From positions 1 to 64,000 of the forward strand of contig JBAYUQ010000007.1 in NCBI GenBank assembly GCA_041675005.1: a DNA stretch of 64,000 nt. Direction: 5' to 3'. The translations under genes were made by a program, and so were the position numbers. Every line of letters begins with the position of its first letter. Within the stretch, counting starts at the first letter, position 1. Below the pieces are notes generated by a model. The model was not told the origin of the DNA. It did no database searches and worked only from the letters and a program-made list of their open reading frames with translations. Positions 14,466 through 23,151 of this stretch are shown here, piece by piece. This DNA is from PGYR01 sp041675005. Lineage in GTDB: Bacteria > Bacteroidota > Ignavibacteria > Kapaibacteriales > UBA2268.

Positions 14466-16379
14466 CTAAATTTCTATCTTATGATTAATCTTATTTAATA
14501 TAAGATTTGCTATCCCTTTACTATCCAATCCGATAGATTCGAATTGTTCTTCTTGTGTTCCATGCTCTACGAATATATCATCTATACCATGTATAGTAAG
14601 ATTATTGTGATAATTCATTTCGGCCATATATTCTGCAACTGCCGAACCAAATCCACCTTGCTTTTGCCCATCTTCTACTGTGAATATATGCATATCTGTT
14701 CTGCATATTTCATCAACCATATTATGATCTAACGGTTTAACGAAACGTGCGTTCACTACTTTCGCATGAACACCTTCCGCTTCTAGTAGCTCAGCTGCTT
14801 CCATAGCTATGGGAACCATATTACCAAGTGCTAATATAGCCACATCCGCCCCATCTCTAAGTGTTTCTGATTGACCAAGCTCTATTGCGTTCATCGGCTT
14901 GATTGGAACGCCTACAGACTCGCCACGAGGGAATCTGATAGCTACGGGACCATTAGTAAATTTGTAAACTGCAGAGTAAAGCATATCTCGTAATTCTTGT
15001 TCATCTTTTGGAGCCATTAGAACTATACCTTGTATAGGGCGAAGGTAAGTGATATCCAATACACCGTGGTGAGTTGGGCCATCAGCACCTACTAATCCAG
15101 CTCTATCCAATGCAAAAACTACATGTAGCTTCTGTATTGCGCAATCGTGAACTAGGTGATCATACGCTCTTTGCAGGAATGAAGAATAGATAGCAACTAT
15201 TGGTACAACGCCTTGCGAAGCTAATCCTGCTGCAAAAGTAACAGCATGACCTTCGGCTATACCTACGTCTATTACACGCTCGGGCATTTCCTTTTGTACT
15301 CTATCTAATCCAGTACCATCGGGCATTGCTGCTGTGATTGATACTATTTTAGTATCTTTTTTGCATAATTCGAGAACTGCATCACCAAATACATCTTGAT
15401 ATTTTGGTGGTTTAGGAGCAGATGGAGCACCAGCAACCGATTTACCAGTTATTTTATCAATCTTGCCTATAGCGTGCATATATTGCTTGTCGCGTGTAGC
15501 AAACTCGTAGCCGTGACCCTTTTGCGTCATAACGTGAAGGAATATCGGCCCTTCCATATCTTTAATGTTTTCTAGAATACTAACTAGTTTGTTTATATTG
15601 TGACCATTTACAGGGCCAATATAGTTGAAGCCAAGTGCTTCGAACAAAACTCCTGGTGTTATCACAGCTTTTACGCCGTCTTCCAGCTTAGAAGCTATCT
15701 TACGCAATCTATCACCCAAATCATCCATTTTGCCAGTGACTTGCCAAGCTTTTGCTCGCATTTTCTTAAATGGTTTCGATGTAAATATCTCACTAAAATA
15801 GTTTGATAAAGCAGAAACATTGGGAGCAATTGAGAAATTATTATCATTCATTATTACTAGTAAGTCTTTTTGCAACACACCAGCATTATTCAATGCCTCG
15901 AAAGCAAGACCACCTGTCATAGCACCATCGCCTATGATAGATACTACTTTGTATTTGTGATTATTAATATCTCTTGCAGCGGCAATACCAAGTGCAGCTG
16001 AGATACTTGTACTAGCGTGACCGGCACCAAACTCATCATACTCACTTTCAGTTCTTTTAAGAAATCCAGATAAACCATCTTTTTGACGGATTGTATGAAG
16101 TTGATCTCTACGACCAGTTAATACTTTGTGAGGGTAACCTTGGTGACCAGTGTCTATTATAATCTTGTCTTCGGGAGTATTGAAAACATAATGCAAAGCC
16201 ACTGTAAGCTCTACTATACCCAAGCCAGCACCAAAGTGACCACCTATCTGTGATATAGTATCGATAATATACTCACGGACTTCATCACAAACAACCGGCA
16301 GACTGGAAGCTTTAAGCTTACGCAAATCTGCCGGTGAATTTATATCCATTAAGTATTTATAGTCTGAATGATTAGACAT
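14466..16379 (-). CDS. dxs: 1-deoxy-D-xylulose-5-phosphate synthase
   Basis: Dxs condenses pyruvate and glyceraldehyde 3-phosphate to DXP, the first step of the MEP isoprenoid pathway; thiamine diphosphate is the cofactor. Motifs seen are the substrate loop TGHQGYPHKVLTGR, the TPP-binding GDGAMTGG, the C-terminal DRAGLVGADGPTHHG and the RFPRGE segment. Length (637 aa) is normal. ATG at 16379 is used as start; an in-frame TTG is adjacent. It follows the ompA-like gene by five bases, so they form an operon. ispE, a later enzyme of the same pathway, is at 38.9 kb. Confidence 0.96.
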   Translation of the reverse strand: MSNHSDYKYLMDINSPADLRKLKASSLPVVCDEVREYIIDTISQIGGHFGAGLGIVELTVALHYVFNTPEDKIIIDTGHQGYPHKVLTGRRDQLHTIRQKDGLSGFLKRTESEYDEFGAGHASTSISAALGIAAARDINNHKYKVVSIIGDGAMTGGLAFEALNNAGVLQKDLLVIMNDNNFSIAPNVSALSNYFSEIFTSKPFKKMRAKAWQVTGKMDDLGDRLRKIASKLEDGVKAVITPGVLFEALGFNYIGPVNGHNINKLVSILENIKDMEGPIFLHVMTQKGHGYEFATRDKQYMHAIGKIDKITGKSVAGAPSAPKPPKYQDVFGDAVLELCKKDTKIVSITAAMPDGTGLDRVQKEMPERVIDVGIAEGHAVTFAAGLASQGVVPIVAIYSSFLQRAYDHLVHDCAIQKLHVVFALDRAGLVGADGPTHHGVLDITYLRPIQGIVLMAPKDEQELRDMLYSAVYKFTNGPVAIRFPRGESVGVPIKPMNAIELGQSETLRDGADVAILALGNMVPIAMEAAELLEAEGVHAKVVNARFVKPLDHNMVDEICRTDMHIFTVEDGQKQGGFGSAVAEYMAEMNYHNNLTIHGIDDIFVEHGTQEEQFESIGLDSKGIANLILNKINHKIEI

Positions 16380-16384
16380 CAATC

Positions 16385-18379
16385 TTATTTTTCCTTTGGA
16401 GTAATAACATAAATCTGTACAGTTCTTGATAATTGACGACCAATAGTCAAATCATTATCATAAGGTTGGATACTTTCACCAATACCATATACTTCAAATT
16501 TAGCATCTTTCGCTTTAGAACTGATATACTTTTCTACATTACGTGCTCTTAGTAGAGCAAGTTTCTTATTGTAGTTTTCTTCTCCGATTCTATCACTATA
16601 ACCGTATATTTGAACAGTCGAGTTATACGCAATAGCTGGTAGTATATTGTTATCGATTATATCTTTATCTTGTGCTGATATTTCTGGACTATCGAAATCG
16701 AATACAACTAAACTGAATTTAGAAATTGTTTTATCTGGTTTAACTTCTTGTGATCTTTGTGAAGTTGAGATAAATTCAACTGGAATAGAGCCAGTTATAT
16801 TATTTGATTTTCCTTTTACATTTTCAACTGACAAGTTATACTCAACTGGTAAATCACTAGCTGAAAGTTGATTTGGTTTGATTGCCCATTGGATTTCATT
16901 AGGGTTTCCACCGCCATTGAAAGTCTTGATCATTTTACCTGATTGAGATAATTCTAATTGCCATTTAGTAACGCTATCTGATGATGTTACTTCTGGAACG
17001 AACTCCACTAAATCTGGACTAGCAATTGAAGATTTCTCTTTCTCAACTAGCATTGGGTTTAATAGTGTTCTATCTTTAGATGTAAATTCTACTCTTCTGT
17101 TTTCTGCTACACCGTCTTCAACTCTTGTTGATGATGGCTTAGAAGGATTAGCTAATCCTTCTACAGTAATTCTATCTGGAGAGATACCATAATTAACTAC
17201 TAAATAGTTTTTAGCTTGCTCAGCTCTTTCTTTTGCTAGAGCTGTTTTACCTTTTTCAGTTTTATTATCAACAGTACCAGTGATTTTTAAATCAGCAGCA
17301 GTGTTTTGTTGCATACGAGTACCGATAATATCCAAAGTGTTTTTATTTATTTCGATAGCGTCTGCTTCTATATCTTCCATTACAAATTTACCAGTTTCTC
17401 TCTCTGCAGCTAATGTTTGAGTCGAAGCTGATGGATATTTACTACCTTCGTTGTAGAATACATAAGGTACAATTGGAAATAATTCAGTGTATTTTACTTC
17501 TTCTACTCTGATATTATCAACGCTGTAAGCCATACCATCTTTATTATAAGCTCTAATATCTTTCAAACCAACATTTATAGAAGATTCAGCTTCAGGTTCA
17601 ACTTCATCATCGCCAAAACCAAATGTTAAGCTAACGCCAGCTCTTAGTTGAGCGAAGTTCCAATCATTATTAGTACCTCCGTTAAAATCACTTACATTCG
17701 AGAAAGGTAATCTGAAACTAACCTCAGGAGTCAAGAAAATGTTATCATCGATTTCCATCATATAGCCAGCACCTAAAGCAAGGGCTAATCTAAGAGGAGT
17801 ATCCATTATATCGCCAGAGGATGGTTGATCAGCAAGAGTTGAAATACCAAATTCATCTGTTGTAATCCTAGTTTCTAATCTATTATAAGATGCAGCTATA
17901 GGTATTCCTAATTCAAGACCAGCTAATAAGTATAGATTGTCAACTGGAATTACATTATGGAATTGCATAAACAAATCAATCTCACCATACATCAATGAAG
18001 ATTCGAACTCATCAAAATAAGTACTAGTATCTGTTAAGAAATGAGTGTACTTATCGCTAGTAGTTGCAAAATCTGCACCAGCACCGTGCAATCCTAATCT
18101 TCCAGAAAAAATGAACATATTGTCAAATGGTACGTTTATAATAAATCCACCATTCAATCCAAGAGACGATTCTGCACCGTAGAAACCAATTGGTACTGGA
18201 TTATTAGAACTTGCATTGAATGAAGTTGGATATTGGAAATCGCCATTGTGCATATTATAGTTTAATCCAAGATAGCCACCTAAGTTAAGAGGAATATCTT
18301 TTTCTTTGGATTGTGCGCTTAGATTAATTAAATTGAAACCAATTAAAATTGGTAGAACAAAAAGGGCAAACTTTTTCAT
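16385..18379 (-). CDS. OmpA-family protein with beta-barrel and two OmpA-like domains
   Basis: Signal peptide 1-22. Residues about 30-260 are an outer membrane barrel of alternating strands. Two OmpA-like peptidoglycan-binding regions follow: near 340-430 (...DRITVEGLANPSKPSS...NRRVEF) and near 560-660 (VQIYGYSDRIGEENYNKKL ... LSRTVQIYV), the second with the canonical D-x-x-G and N-x-x-L-x-x-x-R-A pattern. A linker of extended segments resembling surface repeat units of the phylum separates them. At 664 aa it is larger than typical OmpA. It is followed by dxs five bases later. Confidence 0.85.
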   Translation of the reverse strand: MKKFALFVLPILIGFNLINLSAQSKEKDIPLNLGGYLGLNYNMHNGDFQYPTSFNASSNNPVPIGFYGAESSLGLNGGFIINVPFDNMFIFSGRLGLHGAGADFATTSDKYTHFLTDTSTYFDEFESSLMYGEIDLFMQFHNVIPVDNLYLLAGLELGIPIAASYNRLETRITTDEFGISTLADQPSSGDIMDTPLRLALALGAGYMMEIDDNIFLTPEVSFRLPFSNVSDFNGGTNNDWNFAQLRAGVSLTFGFGDDEVEPEAESSINVGLKDIRAYNKDGMAYSVDNIRVEEVKYTELFPIVPYVFYNEGSKYPSASTQTLAAERETGKFVMEDIEADAIEINKNTLDIIGTRMQQNTAADLKITGTVDNKTEKGKTALAKERAEQAKNYLVVNYGISPDRITVEGLANPSKPSSTRVEDGVAENRRVEFTSKDRTLLNPMLVEKEKSSIASPDLVEFVPEVTSSDSVTKWQLELSQSGKMIKTFNGGGNPNEIQWAIKPNQLSASDLPVEYNLSVENVKGKSNNITGSIPVEFISTSQRSQEVKPDKTISKFSLVVFDFDSPEISAQDKDIIDNNILPAIAYNSTVQIYGYSDRIGEENYNKKLALLRARNVEKYISSKAKDAKFEVYGIGESIQPYDNDLTIGRQLSRTVQIYVITPKEK

Positions 18380-18417
18380 AGTAAAAAGAACCTTAGTAAA
18401 TTTAAAAATTATTTATT

Positions 18418-18425
18418 CAAAATTA
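18418..18425 (-). promoter_or_regulatory. -7 box ahead of the ompA/dxs unit
   Basis: TAATTTTG on the minus strand fits the Bacteroidota TAnnTTTG -7 consensus and lies 39 bases upstream of the ompA-like start, in the 62-base divergent gap with the barrel gene. No clear -33 element at the usual distance. Confidence 0.5.
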
Positions 18426-18441
18426 ACAATAATATAGTCAA

Positions 18442-19140
18442 ATGAAAAGTATTAACGCAAACTCAAATAGAATAGTAACGAGATTACTTCTTGTAACGTC
18501 TATTATACTAATTAATTTTAGTGTTTCTTCTGCCGCAGGTCCATTAGGATTGCATTTCAAAGCTGGATTATCTACTCCTAATGACCAGATATCAAAAGTT
18601 TACTCAGATGATAATTTGACATCCAATAATATTAGCTCTGGTGATTTTTTAACCGAAAATGCTGATTTGGGTTATCATTTGGGTGTAGCTGCTAGAATAG
18701 AACTAGCTTCAATGTTTCATTTTGTGGGTGGTATTGAGTTCCATAGGTTTCCTCGCTCGGAATTCAAGATAAAAGACCCACAAACTGGTGAAATACATCA
18801 ATTCAAATCAACTCAGAATATAATACCTATTCATGCTGGTATCAATTTAGCGTTCATCAATACTGATTTATTAAATATATATGCGACTGGTGGATTTGCT
18901 TATAACTATATTTCTAATTCAGTTGATTATGTTTCTGATGAATCTGATTATTCTGTACCACTTGATATGAGTCCAACTGATTCAAGAATTGGTTATTTTT
19001 TAGGTGCAGGTACTGATTTAGATTTGAAGATATTTAAGCTTAATCTAGAGTTGAAATACCAACATATAAATCTGATTGGGAAAGATTCAGGTGAGCCTGA
19101 TAAAAAGTTCTTGGCTGTTAGTTTGGGTGTGATTCTTTAG
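18442..19140 (+). CDS. Outer membrane beta-barrel protein (232 aa)
   Basis: Signal peptide in residues 11-31 (RLLLVTSIILINFSVSSAA). The rest alternates hydrophobic and polar residues in barrel-like strands and ends KFLAVSLGVIL, with a C-terminal hydrophobic residue typical of outer membrane proteins. About eight strands are expected, like the OprF/OmpW-sized barrels of the phylum. It is divergent from the ompA-like gene and converges with a leftward glycosyltransferase whose stop overlaps it. Function unknown, likely a small channel or structural porin. Confidence 0.8.
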   Translation: MKSINANSNRIVTRLLLVTSIILINFSVSSAAGPLGLHFKAGLSTPNDQISKVYSDDNLTSNNISSGDFLTENADLGYHLGVAARIELASMFHFVGGIEFHRFPRSEFKIKDPQTGEIHQFKSTQNIIPIHAGINLAFINTDLLNIYATGGFAYNYISNSVDYVSDESDYSVPLDMSPTDSRIGYFLGAGTDLDLKIFKLNLELKYQHINLIGKDSGEPDKKFLAVSLGVIL

Positions 19141-19988
19141 TTATCCGACTTATAAAAATACCCGTCTTTGAACGCTTTTATAACTGTTTGTCTATCTGAT
19201 TTGTTGCTTGCTTTTCGGAGCCAAGAGATTAGATAGGCAAATGGTCTTAACCACCTAACAAGAAAAGTCCCATGCAATACATCAATTGCAATTATATTAC
19301 GAATAATATAATAGTTTTTCCAAGAGAATTCCTTATTCAAATCAGGTGCATCAAGCATTCTATCTAGGTTTGCAGCTTTGATTATATAAGAGCTGAAATC
19401 AGCTTTTTTAGCACGAATCATATATTCACTATCATCAGCAAATATAAAGAATTTCTTTTCTGGTAAACCAATCTTTTCTATCAATGATCTATGAAACATC
19501 GGTCCTTCAAAAGTAAGACCGGTGGCTGGAATAATTTCATTCACCAAATCTTCCTTCTTCAGTAATCGCTTCCATATATTGCTGAATGGGTTCGTCAGAT
19601 TAAATTCGATTGTATCATTTATGAAAGGAGTACCGTCTAAGCTATATCTAAGAGGAGCTACAACTGTATTAGGTTCTATGTTAGCTACCAAATGCGATAG
19701 GCAATCTGGTCTGGGAATTACGTCATCGTCCATAGCCCAAATCCATTCATGTCCCCTATCATAAGCAGTTTTGAATGCAGTATATTGACCACCAGAGCTT
19801 CCTACATTTTCTTGTGTAACTACGAATATATCAGTATTCTCCGCTAACCATTCTACAGTTCCATCAGTAGAGCCGTTGTTCACTACTATTATCTCATCTA
19901 TACTCTGAGTTTGAGCTCTCAAACCAGCAATAGTTTTCTTGAGTAATTCCAATCGGTTGAATGTAATGACAATAGCTGCTATACTCAT
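19137..19988 (-). CDS. Family 2 glycosyltransferase (galactofuranosyl/rhamnosyl-type)
   Basis: A GT-A glycosyltransferase. The start SIAAIVITFNRLELLKKTIAGL is the nucleotide-sugar strand, VVNNGSTDGT the family NxxSxD loop, and WIWAMDDDVIP the metal-binding acidic motif, with DDD in the position of DxD in GlfT2-like enzymes. Probably adds a sugar to surface polysaccharide or a glycolipid. It overlaps the NUDIX gene by four bases (ATGA) and is last in the leftward polysaccharide run. Confidence 0.85.
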   Translation of the reverse strand: MSIAAIVITFNRLELLKKTIAGLRAQTQSIDEIIVVNNGSTDGTVEWLAENTDIFVVTQENVGSSGGQYTAFKTAYDRGHEWIWAMDDDVIPRPDCLSHLVANIEPNTVVAPLRYSLDGTPFINDTIEFNLTNPFSNIWKRLLKKEDLVNEIIPATGLTFEGPMFHRSLIEKIGLPEKKFFIFADDSEYMIRAKKADFSSYIIKAANLDRMLDAPDLNKEFSWKNYYIIRNIIAIDVLHGTFLVRWLRPFAYLISWLRKASNKSDRQTVIKAFKDGYFYKSDN

Positions 19989-20431
19989 ATCGAGAATATC
20001 CTTAGTTGTTCGGGATTACGTATTATCTTTTCCAATTGAATAGCACCATTTACATGATCGGGAATTGGGAAAAAGTGCTCTAGTTCTGAATTTTTCAGCC
20101 AGCTGAATTCTGTGTGCTCTTCTGAAATAATAATATTTCTAAAATCTTCTAATACAACAGCAAATGTAGGAACACTTTCAACAGTATCTCTCCTCAGGTC
20201 ATAGAAGCCACCAAGATAGGGTAACTTGTACCAAGTATCAATAATAAGTCCAGACTCTTCTTTTAATTCTCTTTTTGCTGCATCGAAAGCATTTTCATCT
20301 TCTTCAAGTGTACCTGTAATAGTTTGCCACATAGTAGGAAAGAGTTTGCAATTCTCTGATCTACGTAGAGCTAAGTGCCAAATCTCATTTTCTTTAGACA
20401 CGGCTACATGTACTTGAATGGTTCTAAACAT
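19985..20431 (-). CDS. NUDIX hydrolase
   Basis: The Nudix box spans residues 40-62 (G...E...REL.EE.GL with G40, E46, R54, E55, E58 and E59), complete. The substrate region preceding it (IWHLALRRSENCKLFPTMWQTITG) resembles dihydroneopterin triphosphate or related nucleotide hydrolases more than MutT. It cleaves a nucleoside diphosphate linked to another group; the substrate is not predictable here. It sits between two glycosyltransferase genes and overlaps the next by four bases, so it might trim a sugar nucleotide or pyrophosphate intermediate, but that is only contextual. Confidence 0.88.
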   Translation of the reverse strand: MFRTIQVHVAVSKENEIWHLALRRSENCKLFPTMWQTITGTLEEDENAFDAAKRELKEESGLIIDTWYKLPYLGGFYDLRRDTVESVPTFAVVLEDFRNIIISEEHTEFSWLKNSELEHFFPIPDHVNGAIQLEKIIRNPEQLRIFSI

Positions 20432-20432
20432 A

Positions 20433-21590
20433 TTATATTACCTCTTTAACAAATTGGAGTAATGCTTTCTCATCTACTGACCAATTGTATCTTTTCACAT
20501 AGGCATTATAAGCATTAGTTGAAAGATTGTCATAATCACAATCGTATAATTTTTTAATGCTTTCTTTTATATCAATATTAGAATCAATATTGATAGTTAT
20601 ACCGCAGCCAAGTTCATTGTTTAATCTTGACATTGGTTTAGTATCGGAAGTTATTATCGGAATTCCAAATTTAAGGAAATCGTAGTATTTGTTGAAGTTC
20701 GTAGTATTAGTGAAGTCATTGACTCCATAAGGTAGCACGCCAAAGTTAATCGTTTTCAGATACTTTTGATAAAGCTCATCTTTCCAATTACCGTACATTA
20801 TTATCTTATCAGAATGTCCAGATTCATCAACTATTTTCTTCGTTTCTTGGTATATTTCCCCATTACCCATAATATGGAATTCCATATCATAGCCCTCGTT
20901 TAATAGCTCTATAACAGCTTGGAGGAACTCGAATACAGATTTATCACCAGTTAGATTACCGTGATGACCAAATATTGGCTTGGTGAATTTCTTGTCTATT
21001 TTTGTATTTTCTTCGAAGATTGGAGTATTTTCGACTACGCAGAACTTGTGATTGCTAATGTATTTCTCAGACTTTAGTCTATCTACTTGTTCGTCACAAA
21101 CAACAATTACATTTTTTATCAAATTAAGCGATTTCTTCTCAACCACTTTTGCCAAATCGAGAGTGTGGATTAGAAATCTAGAGAATATGTTTTGCTTATA
21201 TTTTTTGAATAGTTTGATGACGGCAGGATAATTCTCCGCCATATCCATAATAGTAGGAATACTATACTTTTTACCTAATTTGCCGACTAAAGTACCAAGC
21301 ATAATCTCACGAACTATAATAGCATCTGGTTTGAAACCTTTGATAACAGTTTCTAGCTCTTTTTTCCAAATGGGATTAAAAGAAAGAGGAATGCTTTTTA
21401 TTGACTTCTCACGGAAGCCAACACGGCGAACAGTAATACCGTCAATTTGTTCAGCTTTTTTAGCTTCTTTACCCCATCGTGCAAGTATAAGAACTTCATA
21501 ATCTTTGGCTAGGGAGTTACAAATTTTTTCAACTCTAACATCCCATGGATAGGGTGACTTCCATACATATATTATTTTCTTTCTATCCAT
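20433..21590 (-). CDS. Family 4 (GT-B) glycosyltransferase
   Basis: A GT-B fold enzyme. The N-terminal lobe starts KKIIYVWKSPYPWDVRVEKICNSL; the C-terminal lobe has FGHHGNLTGDKSVFEFLQAV, HIMGNGEIY and the nucleotide-sugar binding segment NKYYDFLKFGIPIITSDTKPM, where the usual E-x7-E is replaced by a K/D-rich version, as in many family 4 relatives. Length (385 aa) is complete. Acceptor and sugar unknown. It lies one base from the NUDIX gene and abuts the DedA gene, so it is translated in the same operon. Confidence 0.85.
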   Translation of the reverse strand: MDRKKIIYVWKSPYPWDVRVEKICNSLAKDYEVLILARWGKEAKKAEQIDGITVRRVGFREKSIKSIPLSFNPIWKKELETVIKGFKPDAIIVREIMLGTLVGKLGKKYSIPTIMDMAENYPAVIKLFKKYKQNIFSRFLIHTLDLAKVVEKKSLNLIKNVIVVCDEQVDRLKSEKYISNHKFCVVENTPIFEENTKIDKKFTKPIFGHHGNLTGDKSVFEFLQAVIELLNEGYDMEFHIMGNGEIYQETKKIVDESGHSDKIIMYGNWKDELYQKYLKTINFGVLPYGVNDFTNTTNFNKYYDFLKFGIPIITSDTKPMSRLNNELGCGITINIDSNIDIKESIKKLYDCDYDNLSTNAYNAYVKRYNWSVDEKALLQFVKEVI

Positions 21591-22193
21591 CTATAGCATA
21601 TACTTTACTGCTACGAAACCACCAACTAGAAGCACTAAGAAAGCTATTGAGATAACATCAAAATACTTTTCGATAAATGCCTTGATAGGAGCACCATATT
21701 TGAATAGAAGACCTGCCACTAAGAAGAAACGAGCCGCTCTACCGATAGAAGAGACTGCAATAAAAGTAGTTAAATCCATATTCGCAGCACCCGAAGCAAT
21801 TGTTGCTACTTTATAAGGAATTGGAGAAAATGCTGCACCTGCCAAGAAAAGTGTTCCCCATTCTTCATATAACTTGACAAAGTCTGCCATTGCATGTTCT
21901 TTCCCATAGAATTGTAATATTGGGTTTCCAATCGAATCCATTAGTACAGCACCTATATAATATCCGAAGATACCACCAAGAACAGAACCAATACTACACC
22001 AAAGTGCAGCTTTAAAGGCCCTTTTAGGGTTAGAAATAGCTATTGCAATAAGTAGTACATCCGGAGGAATCGGGAAGAAAGAGGACTCCATAAAGGATAA
22101 AACAAATAATGCCAACATAGCGTGTGGCTTGTCGGCAAAACTTTCCATCCAATCTGTCATTCGCCTTATCCAGGCAGTAAATTTCTTTAGCAA
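21591..22193 (-). CDS. DedA/YqaA-family membrane protein
   Basis: A DedA-like integral membrane protein (about 200 aa) with five or six helices. The motifs ESSFFPIPPDVLLIA and FSPIPYKVATIASGAA are the two proline-bearing re-entrant loops of the YqaA subgroup, and SSIGRAARFFLVAGLLFKYG the conserved Arg-rich segment. DedA relatives act in undecaprenyl phosphate or lipid flipping. The start is TTG at 22193: GGGAGGA lies six bases ahead of it, whereas the longer GTG frame at 22211 would be upstream of that site. It follows accA by one base. Confidence 0.85.
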   Translation of the reverse strand: MLKKFTAWIRRMTDWMESFADKPHAMLALFVLSFMESSFFPIPPDVLLIAIAISNPKRAFKAALWCSIGSVLGGIFGYYIGAVLMDSIGNPILQFYGKEHAMADFVKLYEEWGTLFLAGAAFSPIPYKVATIASGAANMDLTTFIAVSSIGRAARFFLVAGLLFKYGAPIKAFIEKYFDVISIAFLVLLVGGFVAVKYML

Positions 22194-22194
22194 A

Positions 22195-23148
22195 TTATTC
22201 CTCCCAAACACCCATATTCAAGAATTTCTCATGACGTATTTCTATGAGCTTTTTGGAATCGTATTTTTTGTAAGATTTTAGTTCTTTAAGAAGTGTTCTT
22301 CTCATAATAGCAAACATATCATCTGGGTTTTTGTGAGCTCCACCAAGAGGTTCTTTTACAATTTCGTCAATTATATTAAGTTCTTTCAAATCAGGAGCAG
22401 TTAGTTTTAGAGCTTCAGCCGCTTGTTCTTTGAAATCCCAAGTCTTCCATAAAATACTACTACAAGATTCTGGAGCTATTACCGAATACCAAGAGTATTC
22501 CAACATCAGTATTCTATCACCAATACCTATACCCAAAGCACCACCAGAAGCCCCTTCGCCTATTACAATTACTATTATTGGAACTTTTAATTGTGCCATT
22601 TTAATTAAGTTGTCAGCTATTGCTTCTGCTTGACCTCTTTCTTCTGCTTCTATACCTGGGTAAGCACCCGGCGTATCTAAGAAACAAACAATTGGTCTAT
22701 TGAATTTCTCTGCCATTTTGAAAAGTCTTAACGCTTTTCTGTATCCTTCAGGATTGGGCATACCAAAATTCCTAAGAATATTAGACTTAGTATCTCTTCC
22801 TTTTTGGTGTCCAACGAACATAACTTGATGCTCACCGATAGTAGCCATACCACCCATAATAGCAGCGTCATCTTTGAACTTTCTATCGCCGTGTAATTCC
22901 ACAAAGCTATCGAATGTATTTTCAAGATAGTCGGAAGTAATCGGTCTTTCTGGATGGCGAGCTATTTGCACTCTTTGCCATCTAGTTAGTCCTGCGTAAA
23001 TATTCTTTTTGAGATTATCTACTTTCTTTTCTAAACTTTCTATGTCTTGTTCAATATCCAATTCTTCGCCTAATTGTTTCATCTCGGCTATCTTATCTTC
23101 CAATTCTATGATTGGTTTCTCAAAGTCTAAAATAAAGTTATTTGCCAT
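22195..23148 (-). CDS. accA: Acetyl-CoA carboxylase carboxyltransferase subunit alpha
   Basis: AccA with AccD transfers CO2 from biotinyl-BCCP to acetyl-CoA to give malonyl-CoA, the first step in fatty acid synthesis. The sequence shows the N-terminal coiled coil ([30 protein letters not shown]), the [22 protein letters not shown] loop, and carboxyltransferase motifs [30 protein letters not shown] and [15 protein letters not shown] (oxyanion loop). Length (317 aa) is normal. No accD is in the window. Being embedded between a glycosyltransferase and DedA, it shares an operon with envelope genes. Confidence 0.96.
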   Translation of the reverse strand: MANNFILDFEKPIIELEDKIAEMKQLGEELDIEQDIESLEKKVDNLKKNIYAGLTRWQRVQIARHPERPITSDYLENTFDSFVELHGDRKFKDDAAIMGGMATIGEHQVMFVGHQKGRDTKSNILRNFGMPNPEGYRKALRLFKMAEKFNRPIVCFLDTPGAYPGIEAEERGQAEAIADNLIKMAQLKVPIIVIVIGEGASGGALGIGIGDRILMLEYSWYSVIAPESCSSILWKTWDFKEQAAEALKLTAPDLKELNIIDEIVKEPLGGAHKNPDDMFAIMRRTLLKELKSYKKYDSKKLIEIRHEKFLNMGVWEE

Positions 23149-23151
23149 GTT